NCBI RefSeq assembly: GCF_030711595.1
Contig: NZ_JAUJUJ010000018.1
Span: 1-46,730, forward strand
Source of the DNA: Stenotrophomonas sp. YIM B06876
GTDB taxonomy: Bacteria > Pseudomonadota > Gammaproteobacteria > Xanthomonadales > Xanthomonadaceae
Length of the DNA: 46,730 bases
Direction of reading: 5' to 3'
The notes beneath the pieces were generated by a model that had not been told where the DNA came from, did no database searches, and saw only the letters and a list, made by a program, of their open reading frames with translations. Positions 8,510 through 17,131 of this stretch are shown here, piece after piece. Position 1 is the stretch's first letter. Every line of letters starts with the position of its first letter. The translations under genes were made by a program, and so were the position numbers.

Positions 8510-9694
8510 ATGACGGATCAAAATTCACCCAGCCAGGAAGGCGGGCGCGCGTTGTCGCTTGCCACGTTGGCGATCCACGGCGGGCAGTCGCCGGACCCGA
8601 GTACCGGCGCGGTGATGCCGCCGATCTACGCGACCTCCACCTATGCCCAGTCCAGCCCGGGTGAGCATCAGGGCTTCGAGTACTCGCGTACCCACAATCC
8701 GACCCGCTTCGCTTACGAGCGTTGCGTGGCCAGCCTGGAGCGCGGCAGCCGCGGCTTCGCGTTCGCCTCGGGCATGGCCGCCAGCTCCACGGTGATGGAA
8801 CTGCTGGACGCCGGCAGCCACGTGGTGGCGATGGACGACATCTACGGCGGCACCTTCCGCCTGTTCGAGCGTGTGCGTCGCCGCACCGCGGCGCTGGATT
8901 TCAGCTTCGTCGACCTGACCGACCTGGCCGCCTTTGAAGCGGCGATCACGCCCAAGACCAAGATGGTGTGGATCGAGACCCCGACCAACCCGATGCTGAA
9001 GATTGTCGACATCGCGGCGGTCGCGGCCATCGCCAAGCGTCACGGTCTGCTCGTGGTGGTCGACAACACCTTCGCCTCGCCGATGCTGCAGCGGCCGCTG
9101 GAGCTGGGCGCGGACCTGGTGCTGCATTCGGCCACCAAGTACCTCAACGGGCACTCGGACATGGTCGGCGGTATGGTCGTGGTCGGCGACAACCCCGAGC
9201 TGGCCGAGCAGATGGCGTTCCTGCAGAACTCCATCGGCGCCGTGCAGGGCCCCTTCGACAGCTTCCTGGCCCTGCGCGGCCTGAAGACCCTGCCGTTGCG
9301 CATGAAGGCGCACTGCGCCAACGCGATGGCCTTGGCCATATGGCTGGAAACCCATCCGGCGATCGAAAAAGTGATCTACCCGGGCCTTACCAGCCACCCG
9401 CAGCACGCGCTGGCCACGCGCCAGATGGACGGCTATGGCGGCATCGTCTCGATCGTACTCAAGGGCGGTTTTGAAGCCGCCAAGCGCTTCTGCGAACTCA
9501 CCGAACTGTTCACCCTGGCCGAGTCGCTTGGCGGCGTGGAAAGCCTGGTCAACCATCCGGCAGTGATGACCCATGCCTCTATTCCCCTGGCTCGCCGCGA
9601 GCAGCTGGGCATCAGCGATGCGCTGGTGCGGTTGAGTGTTGGTGTTGAGGAGCTGGGGGATCTGCAGGTGGATCTGGAGCGGGCGCTTCAGTGA
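8510..9694 (+). CDS. metB: Cystathionine gamma-lyase / gamma-synthase (MetB family)
   Basis: PLP Cys/Met-metabolism enzyme, 394 residues from ATG 8510; a GTG at 8486 is possible but has no better ribosome site. Landmarks are FEYSRTHNPTR at about 61-71, the FASGMAAS phosphate loop, DDIYGGTFRLFE, PLP lysine K210 in LHSATKYLNGHSD, and SLGGVESLVNHPA near the C-terminus. Xanthomonads label this gene metB, but following a CBS gene it is better explained as the gamma-lyase of reverse transsulfuration (cystathionine to cysteine, 2-oxobutyrate and ammonia); sequence alone does not settle this. It marks the left border of the O-antigen locus. wzm begins 11 bases after its stop, so read-through into the island is likely. 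Confidence 0.85.
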   Translation: MTDQNSPSQEGGRALSLATLAIHGGQSPDPSTGAVMPPIYATSTYAQSSPGEHQGFEYSRTHNPTRFAYERCVASLERGSRGFAFASGMAASSTVMELLDAGSHVVAMDDIYGGTFRLFERVRRRTAALDFSFVDLTDLAAFEAAITPKTKMVWIETPTNPMLKIVDIAAVAAIAKRHGLLVVVDNTFASPMLQRPLELGADLVLHSATKYLNGHSDMVGGMVVVGDNPELAEQMAFLQNSIGAVQGPFDSFLALRGLKTLPLRMKAHCANAMALAIWLETHPAIEKVIYPGLTSHPQHALATRQMDGYGGIVSIVLKGGFEAAKRFCELTELFTLAESLGGVESLVNHPAVMTHASIPLARREQLGISDALVRLSVGVEELGDLQVDLERALQ

Positions 9695-9705
9695 AAGGGC
9701 ACGAC

Positions 9706-10509
9706 ATGAGTGACCGCCGGTCACTGGCGACGCGGCTGAGCTTGGCCTGGGAGATGGCCAAGCGGGAGGTGTTCGCCCGCTACAAGGGATCCGTGGCCGG
9801 ACTTGCCTGGTCGTTCTTCTACCCGGTGCTGATGCTCGGCGTGTACACGTTCGTGTTCGGGGTGATCTTCCGGTCGCGCTGGACGGCGGCACCGGGTGAC
9901 ACTCCGCTGACGTCCGAGTTCGCGCTGATACTGTTTTCCGGCCTAGTCGTTTATGGCTTCTTCTCCGAATGCTTGAACAAGGCGCCGGGGCTGATCACCG
10001 CCAACGCCCAGTTCGTCAAGAAGGTGGTATTCCCCTTGGAAGTGCTGCCGGTCTCCACGGCCCTGTCGGCGTTGTTCCACATGCTGGTCAGCCTGCTGGT
10101 ACTGCTGATCGCCATGCTCCTGTTGAAGGGAAGCGTGCCGGCAACGGCCGTCGCGTTTCCCGTGGTGGTGATGCCGCTGCTGCTGGCGACGCTGGGCTGT
10201 ACCTGGCTGTTCTCCGCGTTGGGTGTGTACCTGCGGGATCTCGGGCAGGTGATGCCGCTGGTGACCACGATGCTGCTGTTCTTATCGCCGGTGTTCTATC
10301 CGATCACCGCCGTTCCAGCGTCCTTCCGGCGCATCGTGGAACTCAACCCGATCACAGGCGTGATGGACGGTGTGCGCGATACCCTGATCTTCGGGCAATG
10401 GCCCGATCCGCGGCTGCTGCTCTGGCAGTTCGCCGTAGGCCTGGCGATCATGCTGGTTGGGTTCGTGGTATTCCAATACGTGCGCCGAGGTTTTGCCGAT
10501 GTCATCTGA
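9706..10509 (+). CDS. wzm: O-antigen ABC transporter permease Wzm
   Basis: ABC-2 type inner-membrane permease that, with Wzt, exports undecaprenyl-PP-linked O-polysaccharide to the periplasm. The 267-residue protein has an amphipathic N-terminus (AKREVFARYKGSVAGLAWSFFYPVLMLGVYTFVFGVIF) typical of Wzm/KpsM/TagG and about six membrane segments; the FLSPVFYPITAVP stretch is characteristic. ATG 9706 is preferred because AGGG lies six bases before it; a GTG at 9691 overlaps the metB stop. The end overlaps the wzt start by 11 bases. Confidence 0.92.
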   Translation: MSDRRSLATRLSLAWEMAKREVFARYKGSVAGLAWSFFYPVLMLGVYTFVFGVIFRSRWTAAPGDTPLTSEFALILFSGLVVYGFFSECLNKAPGLITANAQFVKKVVFPLEVLPVSTALSALFHMLVSLLVLLIAMLLLKGSVPATAVAFPVVVMPLLLATLGCTWLFSALGVYLRDLGQVMPLVTTMLLFLSPVFYPITAVPASFRRIVELNPITGVMDGVRDTLIFGQWPDPRLLLWQFAVGLAIMLVGFVVFQYVRRGFADVI

Positions 10510-11863
10510 TCCGCTCATCAAAGTGCGCGGCCTCGGCAAGCGCTATGACATGTTCGCCAAGCCTTTCGATCGACTGGTGCAGTTGATCGCAGACCCGGTG
10601 CGGCGCGGGCTGCGCATGGCGCCCATGCAGCACAGCAAGGAAGTGTGGGCGCTGCGCAACGTCAGCTTCGATGTGCCGCGCGGTGAAGCACTGGGCGTGA
10701 TGGGGCGCAACGGATCGGGCAAGAGCACCATGCTGCAGATGCTCTGCGGGACGCTGACACCCACCGAGGGTGAGGTGGACGTGCGCGGCCGCATCGCGGC
10801 GTTGCTGGAGCTCGGCGCGGGGTTCAATCCGGAATTCACCGGTCGCGAAAATGTCTTCCTCAATGGTCGTCTCCTTGGCCTGGAGCAGTCCCAGATCGAA
10901 GCGCGCTTCGATGACATCTGTGCATTTGCCGATATCGGCCAGTACGTGGACGAGCCCACCAAGACCTACTCCAGCGGCATGTTTGTCCGTTTGGCATTTG
11001 CCGTGGCCACGTCCGTCGATGCAGACGTGCTGGTGGTGGATGAGGCGCTGGCGGTAGGCGACGCGCGTTTCCAGGCGCGTTGCATGAAGCGCATCCGCGC
11101 AATCCAGGATGATGGTGCGTCGGTGCTGTTCGTCAGTCACGACGTTGCCGCGGTGCGCACCTTGTGCCAGCGTGCGCTGTGGCTGGATCGGGGGGTGATG
11201 AAGGAGCTGGGGCCTGTCCTTCAGGTCAGCTCACGGTACATGGAAGCGATCTTTGCCGACGATCCCGATGCGCTGCAAGTACCCGTGGGTGCTGCCGCGG
11301 ACGGGGACGGCGTCGTCGCGCCATTGGTCGATGGCGACGCGGGCGCGCTCGACATGCCGATCGAGGCGACCGTCATTCCCGCGCTGGCTGCGGCTGGCCG
11401 GGAGAAGCCGCTCGCGCATTGGGGTCAGCAGATCGGGTTGATCCACGCGGTTACGATGAAGAACGCGGCCGGCCGGGAAACCGAGTTGATGGAGTGGGGC
11501 CAGCACTGCCGCATCGGGCTGGTGGTGACGCTGCCCCAGGATTACTCGCCCGATACGTTCTGTGTTGCCTTCTCAATCAAAGACCTGCGCGGGCACGACA
11601 TCGTGGTGTCCAGTACAGCCGATACCGATGTCATCCTGCCTTCCCATTGGCACCCGGGCAAGGTGGTGGAGATCGAATTCTTGTTCGAGAACGGGCTGGT
11701 GGAAGGCAAGTACTTCCTGGTGGCGGCGGCGGAGAAACGCGTCGGCCCCGTCGTGGAGTACTACGAGTACATCGAAGGCGTCCGCTACTTCTCTGTAGCC
11801 AGCTCCATCCGCCATTTCGGTATCTATCAGCCGAAGATCGAACACCAGTTCAAGGAGTCCTAG
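10499..11863 (+). CDS. wzt: O-antigen ABC transporter ATPase Wzt with C-terminal carbohydrate-binding domain
   Basis: ATPase subunit of the O-polysaccharide exporter. It has 454 residues, much longer than the about 250-residue Wzt/KpsT without substrate domain. The ATPase half (1-about 260) carries Walker A GRNGSGKST near residue 70, the signature YSSGMFVRLAFA near 160 and Walker B VLVVDEALAVGD. An Ala/Asp-rich linker follows, and residues about 300-454 form a beta-sandwich domain of the type that in E. coli O8/O9a Wzt binds the modified non-reducing end of the glycan. This predicts that the exported chain has a terminal cap. It is followed by the methyltransferase fusion with only one base between stop and start. 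Confidence 0.92.
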   Translation: MSSDPLIKVRGLGKRYDMFAKPFDRLVQLIADPVRRGLRMAPMQHSKEVWALRNVSFDVPRGEALGVMGRNGSGKSTMLQMLCGTLTPTEGEVDVRGRIAALLELGAGFNPEFTGRENVFLNGRLLGLEQSQIEARFDDICAFADIGQYVDEPTKTYSSGMFVRLAFAVATSVDADVLVVDEALAVGDARFQARCMKRIRAIQDDGASVLFVSHDVAAVRTLCQRALWLDRGVMKELGPVLQVSSRYMEAIFADDPDALQVPVGAAADGDGVVAPLVDGDAGALDMPIEATVIPALAAAGREKPLAHWGQQIGLIHAVTMKNAAGRETELMEWGQHCRIGLVVTLPQDYSPDTFCVAFSIKDLRGHDIVVSSTADTDVILPSHWHPGKVVEIEFLFENGLVEGKYFLVAAAEKRVGPVVEYYEYIEGVRYFSVASSIRHFGIYQPKIEHQFKES

Positions 11864-11864
11864 C

Positions 11865-14800
11865 GTGCCTGAGACTGTCATCAATTCCAAGGGTTACTGG
11901 AACGAGCGCTTCGGCGACGACTGGGAGGACCTTGGTGGGCGCGAACAATCGCGCTTCTTCGGGGCTGTGGCCCAGCAGATGCTGCCGGCATGGCTGGTCC
12001 AGGCCAGCAACCGGCAGCAGTTGAGCTGGTGCGACTGGGGCTGTGCGCTTGGCGATGGCACCAATGAAATCGCCCAGGGGATGCGCGGGACGACGTTCAC
12101 CGGCGTGGACTTCTCGCCGGTGGCCATCGCCGATGCCGCCGAGCGCTTCCCAGGTCAGCAGTTCATCTGCGAAGACTGGCTGGCCCCCGGCGCCACCCCG
12201 GCGGTCAACCGCTTCGATGTCCTGTTCAGCTCCAATACGCTGGAACATTTCCACACCCCTTGGGACGTGCTTGCGACCATCGCGCCGCAGGCGCGGCACT
12301 GCATCGTGCTGATGCTGCCGTACCGCGAGCGACATCGCATCAAGGAGCACCACGCGTCCTTCATGCCAGACAACATCCCGCAGCAAATCGGTGGCAAGGT
12401 GCTGGTGCATGCGCAGGTGCGCGATACCCGCCATGACCATCCCTGCTTCTGGCCGGGTGAGCAGATCATGCTGGTCTGGGCTGATCCCGGCTGGCTGGCC
12501 GCCGAGAGTCTGCATCTGAGCGACCTGATGCTCGACCATGAGCCGGGAAGCCAGCTGGAGTCGCTGTCCACGTCGGCCGTGGCGCTCGCCCATGCGCTGA
12601 GCAACGGGTTGGCCACCGTGCGCAGCCACGTGCCGGCGGCCCCCTCGCAGGTCGCCATGCTCGACCAGATTCGCACTGATCTGGACCGTTGGCAGATGAT
12701 CCGGGATGCCACCGCCGGTTCGACTGGCCCGGCATGGAGCGAAGACCAGCAAGCGCGCGATCGGCGCGACGCGGAACTGCTGGTTCAGGCCGTGGCTGCT
12801 TTGGCCCCGCTGTTGACCGGCAGCGCACTGCTCGATCGCCTGCACGTCGCGGTAGAGGATCTGTCCAGCAGGCAGGACGCACTGCACCAAGCGGCACTGA
12901 GCGAGAGCGAGCGTCGCGAACGGGATCAGGATCGGCAGCAGAAGAGTCTGGCCGAGATCGATATCGTGCGGCGCAAAGCCGAACAGGCACTGGCTGAAGC
13001 GGACGTGATCCGGCAGCAGGCGGCCGAGTCCCGCGCCCAGGCGGACCACAGCCTGGGTACCACGCTGCGCCTGGGTGAAGAGATCGTGGCGTTGCTGGGC
13101 CCGTCGGTCGGCTCTCATCTCGACTCCATCTCGGGCAAGGCCGATGCGTCCCTGGACGTGCAGCTGCAGCGGTTACGCATGAGGCTGCTGGCGATGGACC
13201 AGGAACTCAACAAGGTCTATTCGAGCACTTCGTGGCGGGTGACCACCCCGATCCGCGTGGTGCGCCGTCTCCTGTCCAGCCCGAAGCAGGAACTTCGCAA
13301 TCTGCTCGGGCGTGCACCCCGCTCGGTGCAGGGCGCTGCACGCTTCGGGCTGCGCACGCTGCGCGCCGGGCGGGTAGATCCATCCGACAAGGCGAGGCTG
13401 ATCGAGTTGATGTGGCCATCGCCGCAGGTCAACGTCACCGACCCGCTTGCGGCGGTGGACTATTCGCACCTGCCGCCGTTGGCTGCGCTGGATGAGCGGG
13501 GCACGGATGTGTTTATCTGGGCCGTCATCGACTGGAAGTTTCGCACCCAGCGGCCACAACACCTCGCCATGGCGCTGGCGACCAAGGGGCATCGTGTCTT
13601 CTATGTGTCCAACAATTTCGTGGACGCAGCCCAGCCTGGTTTCAAGGTCGACGCGCTGGACGATAGTGGACGTCTGTTCCAGATCAACCTGAACCTGTCC
13701 GGCGCGCCGCAGATCTATCACGCCATGCCGGACCAGGACCAGGTGGCGGCCATCACCGCCAGCCTAGCCTCATTGCTGGGTTGGACGCGTTCGATCCGCT
13801 GCATGTCGTTCGTACAGCACCCTTATTGGCTCGAGCCGGCGCAGTCGCTGCCCAATGCCAAGCTGGTGTATGACTGCATGGATCACCACGGGGGCTTCGA
13901 AGACAACGCGGAGGGCATCCTGGGAGGCGAGCGTTCGTTGATCCAGCAGGCGGACCTGCTGGTGGTGACGTCGCAATGGCTGCACGATGAGCTCAGCCCG
14001 GAGGCGAAGAATATTGCGATGGTGCGCAACGCTACCGAGTACGAGCATTTCTGCACCCGCCCGCAGAAGGTGTTCAGCGACGCGGAGGGACGGCGGATCA
14101 TCGGTTACTACGGTGCCATCGCCGAATGGTTCGACGTCGAGCTGTTACGCCGCATTGCGCTGGATAATCCCGAGGCACTGGTGCTGATGATAGGGCGGGA
14201 CACGGCGAACGTGTCATCCCAGGTCGAGGATATCGCCAACATCCGCTTCGTCGGTGAGGTGCCTTACGCCGAGCTGCCTTACTGGCTACATGCATTCGAC
14301 GTGTGCCTGCTGCCGTTCAAGGTGATTCCGCTGACGCTGGCGACCAACCCGGTGAAGGTCTACGAGTACCTCAGCGCCGGCAAAGCGGTGGTGTCGGTCG
14401 ACCTGCCGGAGCTGTCCCAGTTCGAAGGCCTGGTGCGACTGGCCGATGACCACGACAGCTTCCTTGCCGAAGTGAAACAGGCGTTGGCGGAGGACCGCGA
14501 TGACCCGGCACTGCGGCAGCCGCGCCAGGCGTTTGCCAGCAGGCAGACTTGGCAGCACCGTGCGGAAACCCTGGACCAGGCGTTGTCGTCCATCGACGAG
14601 CCGCTGATCAGCATCGTCGTGTTGACCTACAACAATCTCGACTACACCCGGCAATGCCTGCACAGCCTGGAGACCTATACGGACTACGAAAACGTCGAAG
14701 TGATCGTAGTCGACAATGCTTCTTCGGACGAAAGCCCCGCGTTCCTTGCGGCATGGGCCGAGGCCGGCCCGCGCCGGCGTTTGATTGCCAACGATGCCAA

Positions 14801-15365
14801 CCTTGGTTTCTCGGCGGGCAACAATGTCGGGCTCCGGGTTGCCAAGGGCGACTACCTGGTTGTGCTCAACAACGATACGTATGTCACCCCGGGTTGGGTG
14901 CGGACATTGCGCAACCAGATCCGTCGGCATCCGCAGGCCGGCCTGGTGGGCCCGGTCACCAACAACATTGGCAACGAAGCGAAGATCGACATTGCCTACG
15001 ACACGATGGAAGAGATGGTAGAGCGCGCGGGTGTGTATACGCGTGCGCATGCGGGTCGGAGCTTCCCGGTACAGACCAGCGCCTTTTTCTGCGTCATGAT
15101 CTCGCGCCAGGCCTACGAGCTGGTGGGCGGACTGGATGAGCAGTTCGGCGTGGGCTTCTTCGAGGACGATGATTACTGCCGTCGGCTGGAGCAGAACGGC
15201 CTGCAGCGACTCTGTGTCGAGGACGTTTTCGTCCATCATCAGCTGTCCGCAAGCTTCAACAAGCTCAAGGCGGAAGTGAAGCAGAAACTGTTTGAACAGA
15301 ACAAGGCGCTGTACGAAGCCAAATGGGGCCCGTGGACGCCCCATTGCTATCGCGCGCGCCGGTAA
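11865..15365 (+). CDS. Methyltransferase / coiled-coil / GT4 / GT2 fusion protein
   Basis: Multidomain 1166-residue enzyme. Residues about 1-200 are a class I SAM methyltransferase (motif I WCDWGCALGDG at 55-65; SSNTLEHFHTPWD near 122). Residues about 335-450 are Gln/Glu/Arg/Ala-rich coiled coil ending in YSSTSWRVTTPIR, a junction motif frequent in polysaccharide glycosyltransferases. About 545-890 is a GT4/GT-B-like transferase (GYYGAIAEW near 746, VYEYLSAGKAVVSVDLPEL near 832). About 912-1160 is a GT2/GT-A transferase (ISIVVLTYNN, DNASSD near 950, LNNDT near 1001). The start is GTG 11865 with AAGGAG seven bases upstream. By analogy with WbdD of E. coli O8/O9a, the methyltransferase plus coil may cap the chain and set its length; that role is inference. 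Confidence 0.85.
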   Translation: MPETVINSKGYWNERFGDDWEDLGGREQSRFFGAVAQQMLPAWLVQASNRQQLSWCDWGCALGDGTNEIAQGMRGTTFTGVDFSPVAIADAAERFPGQQFICEDWLAPGATPAVNRFDVLFSSNTLEHFHTPWDVLATIAPQARHCIVLMLPYRERHRIKEHHASFMPDNIPQQIGGKVLVHAQVRDTRHDHPCFWPGEQIMLVWADPGWLAAESLHLSDLMLDHEPGSQLESLSTSAVALAHALSNGLATVRSHVPAAPSQVAMLDQIRTDLDRWQMIRDATAGSTGPAWSEDQQARDRRDAELLVQAVAALAPLLTGSALLDRLHVAVEDLSSRQDALHQAALSESERRERDQDRQQKSLAEIDIVRRKAEQALAEADVIRQQAAESRAQADHSLGTTLRLGEEIVALLGPSVGSHLDSISGKADASLDVQLQRLRMRLLAMDQELNKVYSSTSWRVTTPIRVVRRLLSSPKQELRNLLGRAPRSVQGAARFGLRTLRAGRVDPSDKARLIELMWPSPQVNVTDPLAAVDYSHLPPLAALDERGTDVFIWAVIDWKFRTQRPQHLAMALATKGHRVFYVSNNFVDAAQPGFKVDALDDSGRLFQINLNLSGAPQIYHAMPDQDQVAAITASLASLLGWTRSIRCMSFVQHPYWLEPAQSLPNAKLVYDCMDHHGGFEDNAEGILGGERSLIQQADLLVVTSQWLHDELSPEAKNIAMVRNATEYEHFCTRPQKVFSDAEGRRIIGYYGAIAEWFDVELLRRIALDNPEALVLMIGRDTANVSSQVEDIANIRFVGEVPYAELPYWLHAFDVCLLPFKVIPLTLATNPVKVYEYLSAGKAVVSVDLPELSQFEGLVRLADDHDSFLAEVKQALAEDRDDPALRQPRQAFASRQTWQHRAETLDQALSSIDEPLISIVVLTYNNLDYTRQCLHSLETYTDYENVEVIVVDNASSDESPAFLAAWAEAGPRRRLIANDANLGFSAGNNVGLRVAKGDYLVVLNNDTYVTPGWVRTLRNQIRRHPQAGLVGPVTNNIGNEAKIDIAYDTMEEMVERAGVYTRAHAGRSFPVQTSAFFCVMISRQAYELVGGLDEQFGVGFFEDDDYCRRLEQNGLQRLCVEDVFVHHQLSASFNKLKAEVKQKLFEQNKALYEAKWGPWTPHCYRARR

Positions 15366-15376
15366 CGCTGCGTCCG

Positions 15377-15410
15377 CGACACCTGTCCTGCCGACACAGG
15401 GCAGGTGTCG
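15377..15410. terminator. Strong hairpin between convergent fusion gene and wecB
   Basis: Arms CGACACCTGTCCTG (15377-15390) and CAGGGCAGGTGTCG (15397-15410) form a 14-pair stem with one G-T wobble and a six-base loop. No T run follows on either strand, so intrinsic termination is uncertain, but the position between two convergent stops fits a transcription barrier. Confidence 0.5.
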
Positions 15411-15427
15411 TCATACGAAGAGCTGAA

Positions 15428-16558
15428 TCAGCTGGCAGCAACCCGTTTTGCGATCTGCATGGCGGCCGTGCCATTGCCATACGGATTGTGGATGCGGGAG
15501 AACAGCGCATAGGCGGTCGGATCGTCCAGCAACCGGGTCGCTTCGCCGACGATACGGACGGCATCGGTACCGACTAGTATCACCGTTCCAGCTTCAACTG
15601 CTTCCGGGCGCTCCGTCACGTCCCGCATCACCAGCACGGGTTTGCCCAACGAGGGCGCTTCTTCCTGCACGCCGCCGGAATCGGTGATGAGCAGATGTGC
15701 ACGCGACATCAGGTACACGAACGGCAGGTAGTCCTGCGGTGGGATCAGGCTGATGGCCGGATGGTTGGCCAGCAGTCGTTTCACCGGCTCCTGCACGTTG
15801 GGATTGAGGTGGACCGGGTAGACGACCTGTGTGTCGCCGCGTTCGGCCAGCTCGCGCAGGGCCGTGCAGATCTGCTCGAAACCATCGCCGAAGTTCTCGC
15901 GGCGATGCCCGGTGACCAGCACCAGCTTCTTGCTCTCATCGAGGAATGGGAACCGCGCGGCAAGTTCGGCGCTGAGGGCGTCGTCGGCTTCGATGCGCGC
16001 GGTGACCTGCAGCAGCGCGTCGATAACGGTGTTGCCGGTGACTTCGATGCGCGCATCGTCGATGTTCTCGCGTCGCAGGTTTTCCCGTGCGCGCTCGGTG
16101 GGCGCGAAGTGCAGCGACGTCAGCGGCGCGGTGAGGCAGCGGTTGCCTTCCTCGGGCCAGGGAGCATAGATGTCGCCGGTCCGCAGGCCTGCTTCGACAT
16201 GCCCCACGGGCACCCGGTTGTAGAACGCCGCCAGGGCTGAGGCCAGCGTGGTGCTGGTATCGCCATGGACGAGAACGAGGTCGGGCGCATGGCGGGCAAT
16301 GACGTCGCACATGCCGATCAGGATTTTGCTGAACAGCCCCTGCAACGTCTGCCCCGGCTCCATCACATCCAAGTCTTCGCCGGGCGTGATGCCGAAAAGG
16401 TCTAGGACCTGGTCGAGCATCTGCCGATGCTGGGCGGTCACCACAACGATGGGCTCCACGCCAGGGGTCAGGCGCAATGCTTCGACTACGGGGGCCATCT
16501 TGATGGCTTCAGGGCGGGTACCGAACACCACCAGCACTTTCTTCGGCGTTTGCTTCAT
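15428..16558 (-). CDS. wecB: UDP-N-acetylglucosamine 2-epimerase (non-hydrolysing)
   Basis: Interconverts UDP-GlcNAc and UDP-ManNAc in the cytosol. The 376-residue product is full length for the family: [14 protein letters not shown] at the N-terminus, [63 protein letters not shown] and [31 protein letters not shown] are all intact. ATG 16558 is preceded by GAGG. No UDP-ManNAc dehydrogenase (wecC) is in the window, so ManNAc itself, rather than ManNAcA, is the expected product unless wecC lies elsewhere. It is divergent from the lipoprotein gene and convergent with the fusion gene, so it is transcribed by itself. Confidence 0.93.
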   Translation of the reverse strand: MKQTPKKVLVVFGTRPEAIKMAPVVEALRLTPGVEPIVVVTAQHRQMLDQVLDLFGITPGEDLDVMEPGQTLQGLFSKILIGMCDVIARHAPDLVLVHGDTSTTLASALAAFYNRVPVGHVEAGLRTGDIYAPWPEEGNRCLTAPLTSLHFAPTERARENLRRENIDDARIEVTGNTVIDALLQVTARIEADDALSAELAARFPFLDESKKLVLVTGHRRENFGDGFEQICTALRELAERGDTQVVYPVHLNPNVQEPVKRLLANHPAISLIPPQDYLPFVYLMSRAHLLITDSGGVQEEAPSLGKPVLVMRDVTERPEAVEAGTVILVGTDAVRIVGEATRLLDDPTAYALFSRIHNPYGNGTAAMQIAKRVAAS

Positions 16559-16648
16559 CGATGTTCCTCGATCATGGAGCAGAGCGGCGCAGAGCAGCCG
16601 CGGACATGAGCGTAGAATTATCCCAGAACATCGCGGTGATGTTCGTCC

Positions 16649-16676
16649 TTGGAGCTGCCTTGAACCCCGCTAGAAT
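16649..16676 (+). promoter_or_regulatory. Candidate sigma-70 promoter for the lipoprotein gene
   Basis: TTGGAG (16649-16654), a 16-base spacer and TAGAAT (16671-16676) lie 25 bases before the ATG at 16701. The divergent wecB promoter must share this 142-base gap; a GATAAT occurs on the minus strand around 16618-16623 without a clear -35. Confidence 0.4.
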
Positions 16677-16700
16677 GGCCATCTTTGGCCGGAGACGCTC

Positions 16701-17123
16701 ATGATTCACGGTAGGCGCGTACTGCTGTTCGGGGTGCTGTTGTTGAGCGCCTGCCAGCGCCCGCCGGCGGATGCTTCGGTGGTGGGGTACCGGGTGGTGG
16801 ATGAGGGCCGGGCACACGGCAACTGCGTGCTCTGCGTCCAGCCCACGTTGGCCTCGGATTGTATCGATGGTGGGCAGGCGGCCGAGATCCAATGGCACGT
16901 GCCGTCAGCAGGCGATGCCCAGGCCGTGCGGATCCAAGTCCGGCGCGCCGACCAGTCCATCCTGGAGGTGGCCACCGGGCCGTCCGCGGGGCAGGCAGCG
17001 CTTCCCGTGCCGGTGCTGCCGACCGATCGGATCAGCGTCGTCAGTGCCGGCACGGGCGCGGAGTTTGCCTTCACCCGCGTTGCCGAGCCGACAGGCTGCG
17101 CGCTGCGGCCTGCGGCTCACTGA
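16701..17123 (+). CDS. Small putative lipoprotein, unknown function
   Basis: A 140-residue protein with a lipoprotein signal peptide (MIHGRRVLLFGVLLLSAC), lipidated at Cys18. The mature part has four further cysteines, three of them close together (GNCVLCV, SDCID) and one near the end (GCAL), consistent with two disulfides, and alternating hydrophobic segments suggesting a small beta-sandwich. No family was recognised. It is the only plus-strand gene between wecB and etfA, with its own likely promoter, and ends eight bases from the stop of the convergent membrane glycosyltransferase gene. It may work with the periplasmic glycosylation step, but that is only a guess from location. Confidence 0.6.
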   Translation: MIHGRRVLLFGVLLLSACQRPPADASVVGYRVVDEGRAHGNCVLCVQPTLASDCIDGGQAAEIQWHVPSAGDAQAVRIQVRRADQSILEVATGPSAGQAALPVPVLPTDRISVVSAGTGAEFAFTRVAEPTGCALRPAAH

Positions 17124-17131
17124 GCGGAACC

